DNA of 64,000 nucleotides. It comes from Saprospiraceae bacterium. GTDB taxonomy: Bacteria > Bacteroidota > Bacteroidia > Chitinophagales > Saprospiraceae. Positions 9,369 through 19,847 of the stretch are shown here, in pieces; positions within the stretch are counted from its first letter, which is position 1; every line of letters starts with the position of its first letter. The notes under the pieces were generated by a model. It did no database searches. It was not told the DNA's origin and worked only from the letters and a program-made list of their open reading frames with translations. The stretch covers positions 278,501 to 342,500 of the forward strand of contig JADJGA010000012.1 in NCBI GenBank assembly GCA_016708265.1, given 5' to 3'. Made by a program: the position numbers and the translations under genes.

Positions 9369-10899
9369 ATGGATTCGGAAATCAGCATAATTTTTCATTG
9401 GAATGATGAAAATACGGAATTTTCAAAAACTTTGAATTCTTTTGAAAATCAAACTTTTAAGAGTTTTGAGCTAATCGCTTTGAGCGAAAAAGGAAATTCA
9501 TTAAACAATATAACCTTTATCAATTCAACTGGAAAAATTTACGCTGAATCGCTCAACGAAGCTGTGCAGTTATCTAAAGGAGAGTTTGTATTATTGATCG
9601 ATAATAGGGAAAGCACAGTTTTTTTGAAACAGGCTGCCATTGAGGCATTCCTGATAGGAGCAGAAAGGAATCCTTCCACCGGATTGTTTTATACTGATTA
9701 TGATCTGATCACAGCTCAGGGAGTGTTAGAAAAGAAGCTTTTGTTTCACCATATAGGTAGGGTAAGAGACAATCAGGATTATGGCAAGGTGTTTTTTATC
9801 AGAAAAGAAGCACTTGATAAAATAGGTGGATTTGACGAAAACATCAAATATAACTCCTTGTATGATATGCGATTGAAAATCTCTGAACATTTCAATCTTA
9901 CCAGGATATCGAATAAATACAGCGGTTCTTTCTATTCTGTCAAAGCCTCAGAAAAAAAAGTAAATGTCTTCGATTACCTGCTTGCAGGTAAAGATATACA
10001 GATTGAAGCTGAAATGGTTGTCACAGAACACCTGAAAAGAATTAATGCCTGCCTCAAGCCATTTGAATTGATGCCATGTGATTATGAACCGGAAGATGAC
10101 CATGAACTGAAGGCAAGTGTAATAATTCCGGTAGGAAACAGGCCAGAATTTATAGGTACAGCTATTGACTCTATCCAGGCTCAGACAATACAGGATATCG
10201 AAGCAATAATTGTTGTAAATGGAGGCGAAAATGACCCGACGGCTGATGTAGTGAGAGATTATATGGCAGGTGGAGAAAAATTTGATCCTGCAAAACCTTC
10301 AATCAGATTGATAGTGATAGATATAAACAATATAGGGCTTTGTCTCAATATTGGTGCAAATAATGCAAAAGGTAAATACTACGTGCAACTGGATTCAGAT
10401 GACAGACTAAAACCTGATGCTGTCCAAAAAATATTGGAAGTTTATAATTCAGACCCGAAAATAGGGATGGTGATCGGCTCATATGAGGTCTGGGAAAAGA
10501 AAAATGATGGAAGTTTCAACAGGTTAGAAGAAATTCCGGTTGTGACACACGATGAATGGACTGAAGAAAACGGCAGAAATAATCTTCTAAGGATAAATGG
10601 TGCCGGAGCTCCTAGGTCACTTCCCATTGAAATTATAAAGCAAATGGGATATTTCTCGATAAATGATGATGAATTTGCAAGAAATTACGGAGAAGGATTA
10701 TGAGATGGTACTCAAAGTTTCGGAATACTACCGTATTGGTCGGGTCTGGGATCCTATATATGAGGTTGTGAGGCATAGCGGAGGAACCGATCATTCTATT
10801 AGCGAAGAACTTATCATGAGAAATGATGAAGCCAAGGATGATATCAGAAGACACGCTATATTGAGGAGGATGGCTTATAATGAAATGGCTGGAAGGTAG
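9369..10899 (+). CDS. Family 2 glycosyltransferase with two GT-A-like domains (one frameshift)
   Basis: Residues about 1-200 resemble a degenerate GT2 fold (SEISIIFHWN, then KGEFVLLIDNRE), and about 240-400 a full GT2 domain: KASVIIPVGNRP, the TAIDSIQAQT helix, and QLDSDDRLKP with the DxDD nucleotide-sugar site. It would move a sugar from an NDP-sugar to an unknown acceptor in the cytoplasm. The frame breaks at the GG near 10696; with one G removed the C-terminal part (EYYRIGRVWDPIYEVVRH) joins and the protein is 509 residues. Start chosen at 9369 because the promoter-like element overlaps the upstream GTG. It precedes the kinase and SpoIID genes. Confidence 0.8.
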
Positions 10900-10979
10900 G
10901 AAGGTGACAAGGTAGAATGGTAGAAAGATTTAAGATTTTTGATTTAAAATTTAAGACTTTGTTTCATGCAGAACTATTG

Positions 10980-10987
10980 TATTTTTG
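10980..10987 (+). promoter_or_regulatory. Promoter -7 element ahead of the ROK-type kinase gene
   Basis: TATTTTTG, matching TAnnTTTG, 93 nt before the start codon. The leader would include the heptamer repeat that abuts the start. Confidence 0.4.
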
Positions 10988-11050
10988 ATTTGAAACCATT
11001 TGACCATAAGACCATGTTACCATGCAACCATATAATCTTATATCCAATAA

Positions 11051-11078
11051 CAATTAACAATTAACAATTAACAATTAA
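11051..11078 (+). repeat. Four perfect CAATTAA heptamers directly before a start codon
   Basis: The 7-nt unit CAATTAA occurs four times head to tail at 11051-11078, with a partial copy before it. Only one T separates the array from the ATG at 11080, so copy-number change would alter leader length without touching the reading frame. Confidence 0.85.
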
Positions 11079-11079
11079 T

Positions 11080-12257
11080 ATGGTATTAATAGGGATTGAT
11101 GGGGGAGCGACTAAAATAAGTGCCTGGGAAATTATTTATGACAAAAAAAATAACACATTTTCTCTTGGTTCCACTAATGTTGTCAGAGAATACAGGCATT
11201 ATGATGAGTATATTCAGGATTTCTCTCCTGTAGGATTATCTGTCCAATTGGCTGAAATGAATGGTGAAATTGACCTGACTCAGGATGAAATGGTACAGGG
11301 AGAAGTGTATATGAATGCATGTACTGATGTGATCACAGAGTTGGCTGCCAAACACAGAGATAAAAAATACTCATTGGAATAGGCATGCCCGGACTTAAAA
11401 CTGCTGATAAAAGGGGGAATTGCCGCTCTTGCAAACGGACCAAGAATGCCATATTTTGCCAATGTCGTAGAATCAAAACTTAAAGAAAGGGGGATAAAGC
11501 TTTACGATAAAGTTGCTAAGCTTGGAAGCGATGCAGACTACTGTGGAATAGGTGAAGAATATGCTGAAAAAGGAGAGTTTAAAAATTGTAAAAATGCATA
11601 CTATCTTGGAGGTGGTACCGGAATTGCTGATGCCATTAAACTCAAAGGTCGACTAATCCCTTTTGACGAAATTAAAGACTGGATTGCCAAAACCTGGGAA
11701 TTGAAATCCGAAGATGGCCTGTCACTGGAAAGATATACCTCAGCCAGCGGAATTCAGTTTATATTTAGCCTGAATTCAGGTTTGACAATTGAAAAGTTAA
11801 ATGAAAAAGGATATTTCCCCCTCAGATTTTAGAGGCAGCTTTAAACAATGACATTAATGCCATCAACACTCTTAAACAAATAAGCAAAAATCTGGCACAA
11901 CTTATCTTTGAAAGAATCACAACTGTTTATTTTGGATGGAATCATCATTTTGAATTTATAAACCCCAATAGACAAGCATTGGAAAGTGAACATCCTTACA
12001 AAGGAACTTTATTTGATAAAATTATAATTGGACAAAGACTTGGAGATTTGCTCATGGAATCAATAGGTACAGGCATATTATTTGATGAGATGATAGAATT
12101 ATTGATGGAAATGACTAAAGGAATCGCTGACATTAATTTCAAAAAGCATTATCTTACTGACAATATTTTTAATAAAGATCTGATTTGTTTTTCAAATTTG
12201 CGTGAAGCTCCTGCGATTGGTGCAGGTATTGATGCTTATTTAACAAAATTCAATTGA
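11080..12257 (+). CDS. ROK/BadF-type sugar kinase-like ATPase (three frameshifts)
   Basis: An actin-like ATPase-fold kinase. The N-terminal phosphate-binding loop IGIDGGATKISA, GIGMPGLKTAD in the middle, LGGGTGIADAIKLKG as second phosphate loop, and a C-terminal EAPAIGAGIDAYL (adenosine-loop region) are visible. It may phosphorylate a sugar such as N-acetylglucosamine; substrate is not certain, and the CxCGxxGC zinc motif of classical ROK proteins is not seen. Breaks: a missing A near 11370, an extra G in the G5 run near 11412, and a missing C in the C5 run near 11820. Corrected length is 392 residues. Its stop is separated by 1 nt from the next start, indicating coupling. Confidence 0.78.
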
Positions 12258-12258
12258 A

Positions 12259-13564
12259 ATGCTTATACCTGATTCAATTCCGGAGAAGGAACCAATTCTC
12301 AGAGTTGGGATGATTCTTCCTGAAGATCTTGAAAAAGTTTAATTCTGGATGTTTCCCAGGCAAAAGAGATAGATCTTATTGCGGATGGGAATATTATTGC
12401 CTATGAACCACGTGATTATTTTGAAATCAGGGCAGATAGTGGAAAACTTAAATTTCAGGGATACTCTGTTGATCAGTTGATCATAGAACAAAATGAGCAA
12501 GATTCGATAATAATCGTAAAAGACGTGATAGCTGGCAGGGGATTTCATTGGGCAAAAAAAATCGATGTAAAACTCGCTTATCGACTGATTATAAGTGTTG
12601 TAAATAGTAATATTTTACTGATCAATGAATTGCCACTTGAAGAATACCTTGCATGTGTTGCTACATCAGAGATGAGTTCTGAATGTCCTGACACTTATAT
12701 CGAAGCTCAATCCATAGTAGCACGTTCATGGATGCTGGCAAATGTTGAACAGAAACATGTTGCACTCGGTTTTGATGTGTGCAATGATGATTGCTGCCAA
12801 AGATTTCAAGGGGTAAATAATCTGACGGAGCATAGCAGGAAAGCAGCCCGGGCGACAAGAGGCAAAGTCCTGATGTACAATAATAAAATTGTGGATGCCA
12901 GGTATTCCAAATCTTGTGGAGGTGTGATGGAACGATTTGAAAATCTTTGGGAGAACGACCCCAAAGACTATATGCTGAATATACCTGATGCACCAGGAAA
13001 TATTATAGTCGATCTGACTTGAAACTGATTTCAAAGACTGGGTATTATCAGTACCTGTGTCATTTTGTAGTCCTCATTTTATAAAGGAAGAAGAATTGCA
13101 CAAATATCTTGGCAATGTAGATGAAAGTGGAAAGTATTTCAGATGGAAAGTTGCTGTATCACAGGAAGAACTTGTGCAAAATTTGAATGAAAACTCAGAT
13201 TAAAGATTAAAGCCGTTGAAGTTTTAAAACCACTTAAAAGAGCAGGCAGTGGCAGGTTGCTGGAGCTTGAGATCAGTTATATTGATGTTGATGATAAAAA
13301 GAAAAACTTATTATTTTTAAAGACTATGAAATAAGGAAAGTCCTGCACAGGAAATTTCTGTATAGCTCAGCTATTATTATTGAGCATTTATTAAACGATG
13401 GTGAAGACTTTCTGTCAGGTTTCATCTATCACGGGGCAGGATGGGGGCATGGAGCTGGAATGTGCCAGATCGGCGGACTTGGTATGGCTCTGGCAGGATA
13501 CCAAACAGAGGGAATTTTATATCATTATTATCCTGGAAGTGAGTTAAATAGTGTATACAAATAG
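12259..13564 (+). CDS. SpoIID/LytB domain protein (four frameshifts)
   Basis: The central part has LPLEEYLACVATSEM and EAQSIVARSW, and the C-terminus HGAGWGHGAGMCQIGG followed by YHYYPGSEL, which together are the SpoIID/LytB signature. Family members act on glycan strands stripped of peptide (lytic transglycosylase SpoIID) or enhance amidases. No signal peptide is visible from the ATG at 12259, so a cytoplasmic role or an unseen start is possible. Breaks: missing A near 12337, extra T near 13019, missing T near 13200, missing A near 13321. Corrected length is 435 residues. Coupling to a sugar kinase suggests cell-wall glycan turnover, an inference. Confidence 0.82.
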
Positions 13565-13808
13565 AAAAATTTTAAGGTTAAATCTATACAGATATTATAA
13601 GCAACTCTTCCAAACTTAAGATTCAGACAAGTACTCTAAATACTTTTTTATTAAAATAATTCAACTTTTGCATTTTTTATAAAATTTAGAAAAAGACATA
13701 TTATTTTTTCCCCCCTATCAAAAAATATTCATAATATTGTAAAATTAATTGGCATAAAAGTGATTGTATTTTTTGTAGGAATCAAAAAGCTTCAGCATAA
13801 TTATTACG

Positions 13809-15741
13809 ATGAATAAAAATGATTTAAATAAATTGAGTGCTGCCGGATTACTTGTTGCTCTGGGTATTGTTTTTGGTGATATTGGGACATCACCTTTATA
13901 TGTGATGAATGCAATAATTGACAGTCCTGATTTTGATCAGACATTAATAATGGGTGCATTATCTTGTATTTTTTGGACTTTGACATTGCAGACAACAATA
14001 AAATATGTAATTATTACTCTCAGGGCAGATAATAAGGGAGAAGGAGGAATTTTTGCACTGTATGCTCTTTTGCGTAAAAAACGTAAATGGGTTTATATAT
14101 TGGCAATTTTAGGTGCAAGTATGTTGTTTGCTGACGGTATTATAACTCCGGCTATTACGGTAACTTCAGCTATAGAAGGCTTAAAAATAATTAATCCTGG
14201 AATTTCTGTGGTGCCTATTGTTATAATAATACTCTTCATACTATTTTTATTTCAACAATTTGGCACAGATTTAATTGGAAAACATTTGGACCTATAATGG
14301 TTATTTGGTTTGGTATGCTTTTCGTATTAGGATTTATACATTTAATACAATTCCCAGTTGTATTAAAAGCTTTAAATCCATATTTTGTATATGTCTTTTT
14401 GCATGATCATCCGAATGGTTTTGTATTATTAGGAGCAGTTTTTTTATGTACTACAGGAGCAGAAGCTTTATATTCAGATCTGGGACATTGTGGTTTTAAA
14501 ATATCAGGGTATCATGGATTTTTGTTAAAATATGTCTTATTGTCAATTATTTAGGTCAGGGAGCCTGGATTATTAAAAATAGTGATTCTATATCAAAAAC
14601 ACTAAATCCCTTTTTCAGTATTGTGCCAGATTGGTTTATTTTACCTTCGGTAGTAATAGCTACTATGGCTGCAGTTATAGCAAGTCAGGCTTTAATTAGT
14701 GGAACATTTACACTCATTAGTGAGGCTATTCCTTTGAATTTCTGGCCAAAACTTAGAATTTCTCATCCAACTATAGTAAAAGGGCAGATATACATTCCTG
14801 TGATAAACTGGTTTTTATTTGTTTCATGCTGTGGAGTTGTTTTTTATTTTGGCAATTCTTCAAATATGGAAGCTGCATATGGACTTGCAATTACTATCAC
14901 AATGATTGCCACAACTTTACTTCTTGCACAACATTTAAAGTTAAATAAGCATAGAAGTGATATTGTAGTTGTTGTTTTTGTATTGTTTTATCTTACCATT
15001 GAAATATCTTTTCTGATAGCTAATCTTTATAAGTTTACACATGGAGGCTGGATTACATTATTAATTTCAGGTTTATTCATGATGATAATGTATACCTGGT
15101 ACCAGGTGAGAGAGATAAAGAAAAATTATTTTAAATATTTGAAAATCAATGATTATCTCGAAATAATTAAAGATATTAGCAAAGATAAATCCATATCAAA
15201 ATTTGCAACAAATTTAGTTTATTTGACAAGAACAGATTCGAAAGATGATATTGAATCTAAAATCATTTATTCAATAATTTATAAATCCCCGAAACGTGCT
15301 GATAAATATTGGTTTATCCATGTTAATAATACTGATGAACCTTCTATGCTCCAATATGAGGTCAAAGAACTGATCCCGGGGATTCTGTTTAGAATTGACC
15401 TTAATATAGGCTTTAAAATCAGACCAAGGATAAATCTATTCTTTAGAAAGATAATTGAAAATATGGTTCATAAAAAGGAAATAAATTTGACAAGTGGTTA
15501 TGATTCTTTAAAAAAGCATAACATTCCAGGGGACTATAAATTTATTATGATTGACAGGATACATTCATCTGACCTCGAAGTAAAATACTGGAACAGGCTC
15601 TTGTTTTCATTTTACCAGGTTGTAAATAAAATTAGTATTTCAGATATGCAGGCATTTGGCTTAGATACCAGCAATGTAATAGAGGAAAAAGTTCCATTAC
15701 ATGTAAACACTAATACTGAACTTAAAATAAGAAGAATTTGA
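13809..15741 (+). CDS. kup: KUP/HAK/KT-family potassium uptake protein (two frameshifts)
   Basis: A potassium:proton symporter of the inner membrane. The N-terminus has GIVFGDIGTSPLYV and the NKGEGGIFALYALL segment typical of Kup; about 12 hydrophobic helices follow and a soluble C-terminal tail of about 200 residues. Breaks are a missing A near 14283 and a missing A near 14500. Corrected, it is 644 residues, the usual Kup size. It is placed just before the Kdp region, so constitutive (Kup) and high-affinity (Kdp) uptake are neighbours. Confidence 0.92.
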
Positions 15742-15879
15742 GAATACCAATTTTATTTCGAGTTCACTCGCGACAGTAATTTGTGCCTAAATCTCATAAA
15801 TTGAACTTTTATAGCACTTTATTTTTTCTGTGTTAACTTTTATATTATTGGATTACATTTAATAATTACATTTATCCTG

Positions 15880-15887
15880 TATATTTG
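15880..15887 (+). promoter_or_regulatory. Promoter -7 element for the response regulator gene
   Basis: TATATTTG matches TAnnTTTG and lies 92 nt before the TTG start of the response regulator gene. Confidence 0.45.
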
Positions 15888-15978
15888 TCAAGAAATCAAT
15901 TATTAAATAGGGAATAAGGTTTTGAATGGAAATATTTCGTAAGTTTAAGAATTTTTTATTATAATATTAATTAGATAA

Positions 15979-17324
15979 TTGAAAAATATTTTAATAATAG
16001 ATGATGAGGAGAAACTTAGAAATTTGCTTGCAAGAATTATCAGTCTTGAAGGTTTCAATGTTTTTCAGGCATCTGATTGCAGATCAGCATTGAAAATAAT
16101 TGAACAAACAGAAATTGATGTGGTGCTTTGTGATGTTAAACTTCCGGATGGAAACGGAGTTGAGCTGACCAGGGTCATCAAGGATAAATACCCTCAAATT
16201 GAAGTAATCTTATTAACAGCTTATGGTAATATAGCTGATGGTGTCCAGGCAATAAAAAATGGTGCTTTTGATTACATCACAAAAGGTGATGACAATAATA
16301 AAATAATTCCTTTGCTAAATAAAGCGATAGAAAAAGTATCCCTGGCAAAACGTGTCATACAATTAGAGAAGCAGTTGCATAACAGGCAATCATTTGATAA
16401 TATAATTGGAAAATCAAAATCAATTTTAAGTTCTATTGAAGCTGCTAAAAAAGTAGCTTCCTCTGATGCATCTGTCCTGTTGACAGGAGAAACCGGCACT
16501 GGAAAGGAAGTTTTGCCGGAGCTATTCATAATGCAAGCAAAAGAAATAAACAAAATTTTATTGCTGTGAACTGCTCTGCTTTCAGTAAAGAATTATTGGA
16601 AAATGAATTGTTTGGACACAAGGCAGGAGCGTTTACTGGTGCCTTAAAGGATAGTAAAGGTATTTTTGAAGAAGCTAACAATGGCAGTATTTTCCTTGAT
16701 GAAATTGGTGAGATGCCTCCCGATCTTCAGGCAAAACTATTGAGAGTTCTTGAAACAGGTGAATTCCTAAAGGTGGGTGACAGTAAACCTACCAGAGTTA
16801 ATGTCCGTATTATTGCAGCTACCAACAAGGATTTAATAAAAGAAGTTGAAGTGAAAAATTTCAGAGAAGATCTGTATTACAGGATTGCTGTTTTTCAAAT
16901 TGCCCTGCCTTCTTTAAAAGAACGTATTGCTGATATTGAAGAATTGTCCTTGTATTTCCTGAAGATGATTACGCATAAAACCAACAAAAAAATTATTGAA
17001 ATTTCCCACGACTATATCGAAATATTGAAGCTACATTCATGGAATGGAAATATCAGAGAATTAAAAAATATAATTGAAAGAAGTGTCATCCTGACTGATG
17101 GTAGTGAATTGACTGTCGATAGTCTGCCTGTTGAATTGCAAAAACTCAATACGGATAAATCAAAAGGAAAAATTTTATCAGCTTTTGACCTTGCAAGTGC
17201 TGAAAAAATCCATATTCAAAAAGTGTTGAATTATACAAATGGTAATAAAACGAAAACTGCAGAACTCTTAGGTATTGCTTTGACAACACTTTACAGGAAG
17301 ATAGAGGATTACCAAATAAAATAA
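15979..17324 (+). CDS. NtrC-type sigma54-dependent response regulator (one frameshift)
   Basis: Receiver domain at residues 1-120 with D8, D9, phospho-acceptor D52 (VVLCDVKLPDG) and the T/K positions; AAA+ domain about 140-380 with Walker A GETGTGKE, the sigma54-contact loop GAFTGA, and Walker B IFLDEIGEM; a C-terminal Fis-type helix-turn-helix (NGNKTKTAELLGIALTTLYR). The break is a missing T near 16517, just after Walker A; corrected length is 448 residues. TTG start at 15979 is the only start that keeps the receiver whole. Neighbouring kdp genes and a histidine kinase suggest it controls kdp in place of the OmpR-type KdpE of enterics. Confidence 0.9.
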
Positions 17325-17367
17325 CCCTTTCAAAATGATATGCTTTACCCTTTCAAAATGAAAGGGT
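17322..17367. repeat. Direct repeat of a 14-15 nt unit overlapping a terminator
   Basis: ACCCTTTCAAAATGA occurs at about 17324-17338 and again at 17347-17361. The second copy forms the left arm and loop of the terminator hairpin, so a second nearly identical arm lies just upstream and could compete for pairing. Confidence 0.6.
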
Positions 17368-17373
17368 TTTGTT
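17347..17373 (+). terminator. Rho-independent terminator after the response regulator gene
   Basis: A perfect 8-bp stem (ACCCTTTC at 17347-17354 and GAAAGGGT at 17360-17367) with a 5-nt loop and a T-rich tail. It separates the regulator from the small gene and the kdp genes, which therefore need their own promoter. Confidence 0.8.
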
Positions 17374-17493
17374 TGTCTTCCAAAAGCTATACAAGTCATA
17401 ACAATCAGAATTACAATTAATTAATAACTAATTTAAATATGTGGAACAAGTTTTGGCATTATCTATTTGTTGTATTTCAAAAAATGAACAAAA

Positions 17494-17823
17494 ATGGAAA
17501 CTAAAATTACAATAATGATTGAAGAATGGTTGCCCTGGGCAATTGAAACACTTAGTTACAAAGGCGAATATGATTTGCTTAGGAAGTTGGCAATTCAGTA
17601 TCAGCTTTATATGCAACAGGAAGAGCAAGTTAAAGCGCAAGATATCATTAAAGTTATGAATCTTTTGTATTCTTCAGGGAAACTACATGTAAAAAATGCA
17701 GTTGAAAATGAATTTTTAGAAATCATAGCATCTGATGAAACTCCTTTAACTATGAAAAAACACATGGATTCATTCTCCCATGAACTAAAGTCTGCATTTA
17801 TCAAAACAATTTTAGAAAATTAA
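17494..17823 (+). CDS. Small unknown protein ahead of kdpF
   Basis: A 109-residue, probably soluble and helical protein with many charged residues and no signal peptide. It begins METKITIMIEEWLPWAIE. Not recognised. It ends 5 nt before kdpF, so it looks like the first gene of the kdp transcript, and may be a kdp accessory or regulatory protein. No catalytic motif is apparent. Confidence 0.7.
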   Translation: METKITIMIEEWLPWAIETLSYKGEYDLLRKLAIQYQLYMQQEEQVKAQDIIKVMNLLYSSGKLHVKNAVENEFLEIIASDETPLTMKKHMDSFSHELKSAFIKTILEN

Positions 17824-17828
17824 AGGCT

Positions 17829-17906
17829 ATGATATTTCTTTTTCTTATTGCTATATTAATGTTTGTTTATTTATGCTATGTACTTCTCAGACCTGAAAAG
17901 TTCTGA
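17829..17906 (+). CDS. kdpF: KdpF small subunit
   Basis: A 25-residue peptide, start ATG at 17829, stop at 17904-17906. It is a single hydrophobic helix (MIFLFLIAILMFVYL) ending VLLRPEKF; the C-terminal LLRPEKF is the hallmark of KdpF, which stabilises the KdpFABC complex in the membrane. It is placed directly before kdpA as expected. Confidence 0.88.
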   Translation: MIFLFLIAILMFVYLCYVLLRPEKF

Positions 17907-18135
17907 TCAAGAAATATCGGACAGGACATTTTTTACAAATTATACTTATCAGTTATCAGGTAAGAGGTTCTATGTTAACTAAAACATAAGCAATAATAAT
18001 TATAAATTGGACTATTTCATTAGTCAATGCTGTAAGAATTGTGATATTAATTTTCTACTTTCTGATCATAATTATTATCACCCCATACATTCATTATAAA
18101 AATATGATCCTTTTAAATCTTAACAAATAATATTT
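17907..18135 (+). other. Long gap between kdpF and kdpA
   Basis: 229 nt, much longer than is usual inside kdp operons. AT-rich, with a short hairpin-capable GGACTATTTCATTAGTC at about 18010. No ORF of useful size and no clear sigma54 site was found. Confidence 0.5.
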
Positions 18136-19834
18136 ATGAATACTGAAGTTTACGGATTGATTCTGATGTTTATAACTGTGATTGTGCTTGCAATACCTTT
18201 TGGGAATTATATTGGTCAGGTTTTCACAAATAAAAAAAATGGACAGATTTTATATTTAATCCTGTTGACAAGCTCTTTTATAAATTTGGAGGTGTCGATC
18301 CAACAAAAGAAATGACCTGGAAACAACATCTTATAGCCTTGATTACTATTAATTTAATATGGTTTTTATATCGATGTTCGTCCTGACAAATATGAGCTGG
18401 TTGCCATTTAATCCGGATAAAAATCCATCAATGACCGGAGATTTAGCTTTCAATACTACTGTAAGTTTTATTACAAATACAAATCTCCAGCATTATTCAG
18501 GTGAAACCGGACTTTCATATTTAGGACAGCTTACATTGATGTTGTGGCAGTTTATAAGTGCAGCTTGCGGTATGGCGATTGCAGCCGTAGTATTTTTTGC
18601 AATGAAAGAAAAGACAACAGAAAGATTAGGTAATTTTTATTTTCTGTTTGTAAGAAGTGCAACAAGGATATTATTTCCACTTGCCCTGATTGTATCAATC
18701 CTGTTGTTGTTCAATGGTGTACCCATGACATTTGAAGGTAAAGATATTATGGCAAATCTACAGGGAGATACTGTGCAAGTGAGCAGAGGCCCTGTAGCAG
18801 CTTTTGTTGCTATCAAACAATTAGGAACAAATGGTGGTGGTTTTTTTGGACCTAACTCTGCACATCCATTTGAAAACCCGAATTACTTCACTAACCTGAT
18901 CGAAAACATTGCAATATTACTGATACCTGTTGCAATGATCTTTGCAATGGGTTATGTATTAAAAAGGAGGAAACTTGCCTGGACAATATTTGGTGTTATG
19001 ACAATTGGTTTTTTTCTGCTTTTGTTTCCAACTGTAATGAATGAAATGAAGGGAAATCCGGCTATAACTGAAATTGGTATTGCTCAGCCATCAGGAAGTA
19101 TGGAAGGCAAGGAAATCCGTTTTGGAACTGCGGCATCTGCATACTGGGCGATAAATACTACTTGTACAAGTAATGGTTCAGTAAATGCAATGCACGACAG
19201 TTTTACAGCTTTTTCAGGAATGACAATGATGTTGGGCATGATGGTCAATGCTTTTTACGGTGGTGTGGGAGTAGGGTTTCTTAACTTTTATGTTTTTATC
19301 ATTTTAGCTGTGTTTATCAGTGGATTGATGGTAGGAAGAACTCCGGAATTTTTAGGTAAAAAAATCGAAGCAAGGGAAATGAAAATTGCCATGATCATAG
19401 CTTTGCTGCATCCTTTTCTGATACTTGCAGGCACGGCAATGGCAAGCCATTTGTATGTGGTTGATCAGCAGACTTATTCTGGCTGGCTGAATAATCCTGG
19501 ATATCATGGTTTTAGTGAAATGCTGTATGAATTTACTTCAGCAAGTGCCAATAATGGTAGTGGTTTCGAAGGTTTAGGTGATAATACACCATTCTGGAAT
19601 ATAGGAACTGGAATTGTTATGTTGCTGGCAAGATACTTACCGATAATAGGCCCGGTAGCTATAGCAGGCAGTCTTGCAGCAAAAAAATATATTCCCGAAA
19701 GTGCCGGAACTCTAAAAACCGATACGCCAACTTTTGGATTGATGGTATTTGCCGTTATTTGCATTGTTGCTGCTCTGTCATTCTTCCCTGCATTGGGTCT
19801 TGGTCCAATTGCTGAACATTTTACACTCAATTAA
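18136..19834 (+). CDS. kdpA: Potassium-transporting ATPase subunit A (two frameshifts)
   Basis: The potassium-selective channel-like subunit of the KdpFABC pump. It has the filter loop GTNGGGFFGPNSAHPFENP, further filter-type loops TTCTSNGSVNAM and TSASANNGSGFEGL, and about ten membrane helices. The usual start is the ATG at 18136 (MNTEVYGLILMF); the frame breaks at the A8 run near 18239 (one A missing, restoring KKWTDFIFNPVDKLFYK) and in the T run near 18367 (one T missing). Corrected length is 566 residues, normal for KdpA. Confidence 0.94.
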
Positions 19835-19847
19835 AATATAATTTTCT

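Noticed and set aside
12661..13034. Two antisense ORFs over the SpoIID gene
   Set aside because: Their translations are rich in His, Cys and Gln without a pattern, while the plus strand has the SpoIID motifs.
17453..17476. TTGGCATTATCTATTTG as a sigma54 promoter before the kdp-leading small gene
   Set aside because: The -24 half looks right but the -12 half is TTGT rather than TTGC and lies two bases too far, so the GG-to-GC spacing fails.
17953..18025. Riboswitch-like hairpins in the kdpF-kdpA gap
   Set aside because: Only short AT-rich stems were seen and none matched a c-di-AMP (ydaO/kimA) riboswitch core; evidence is too weak.
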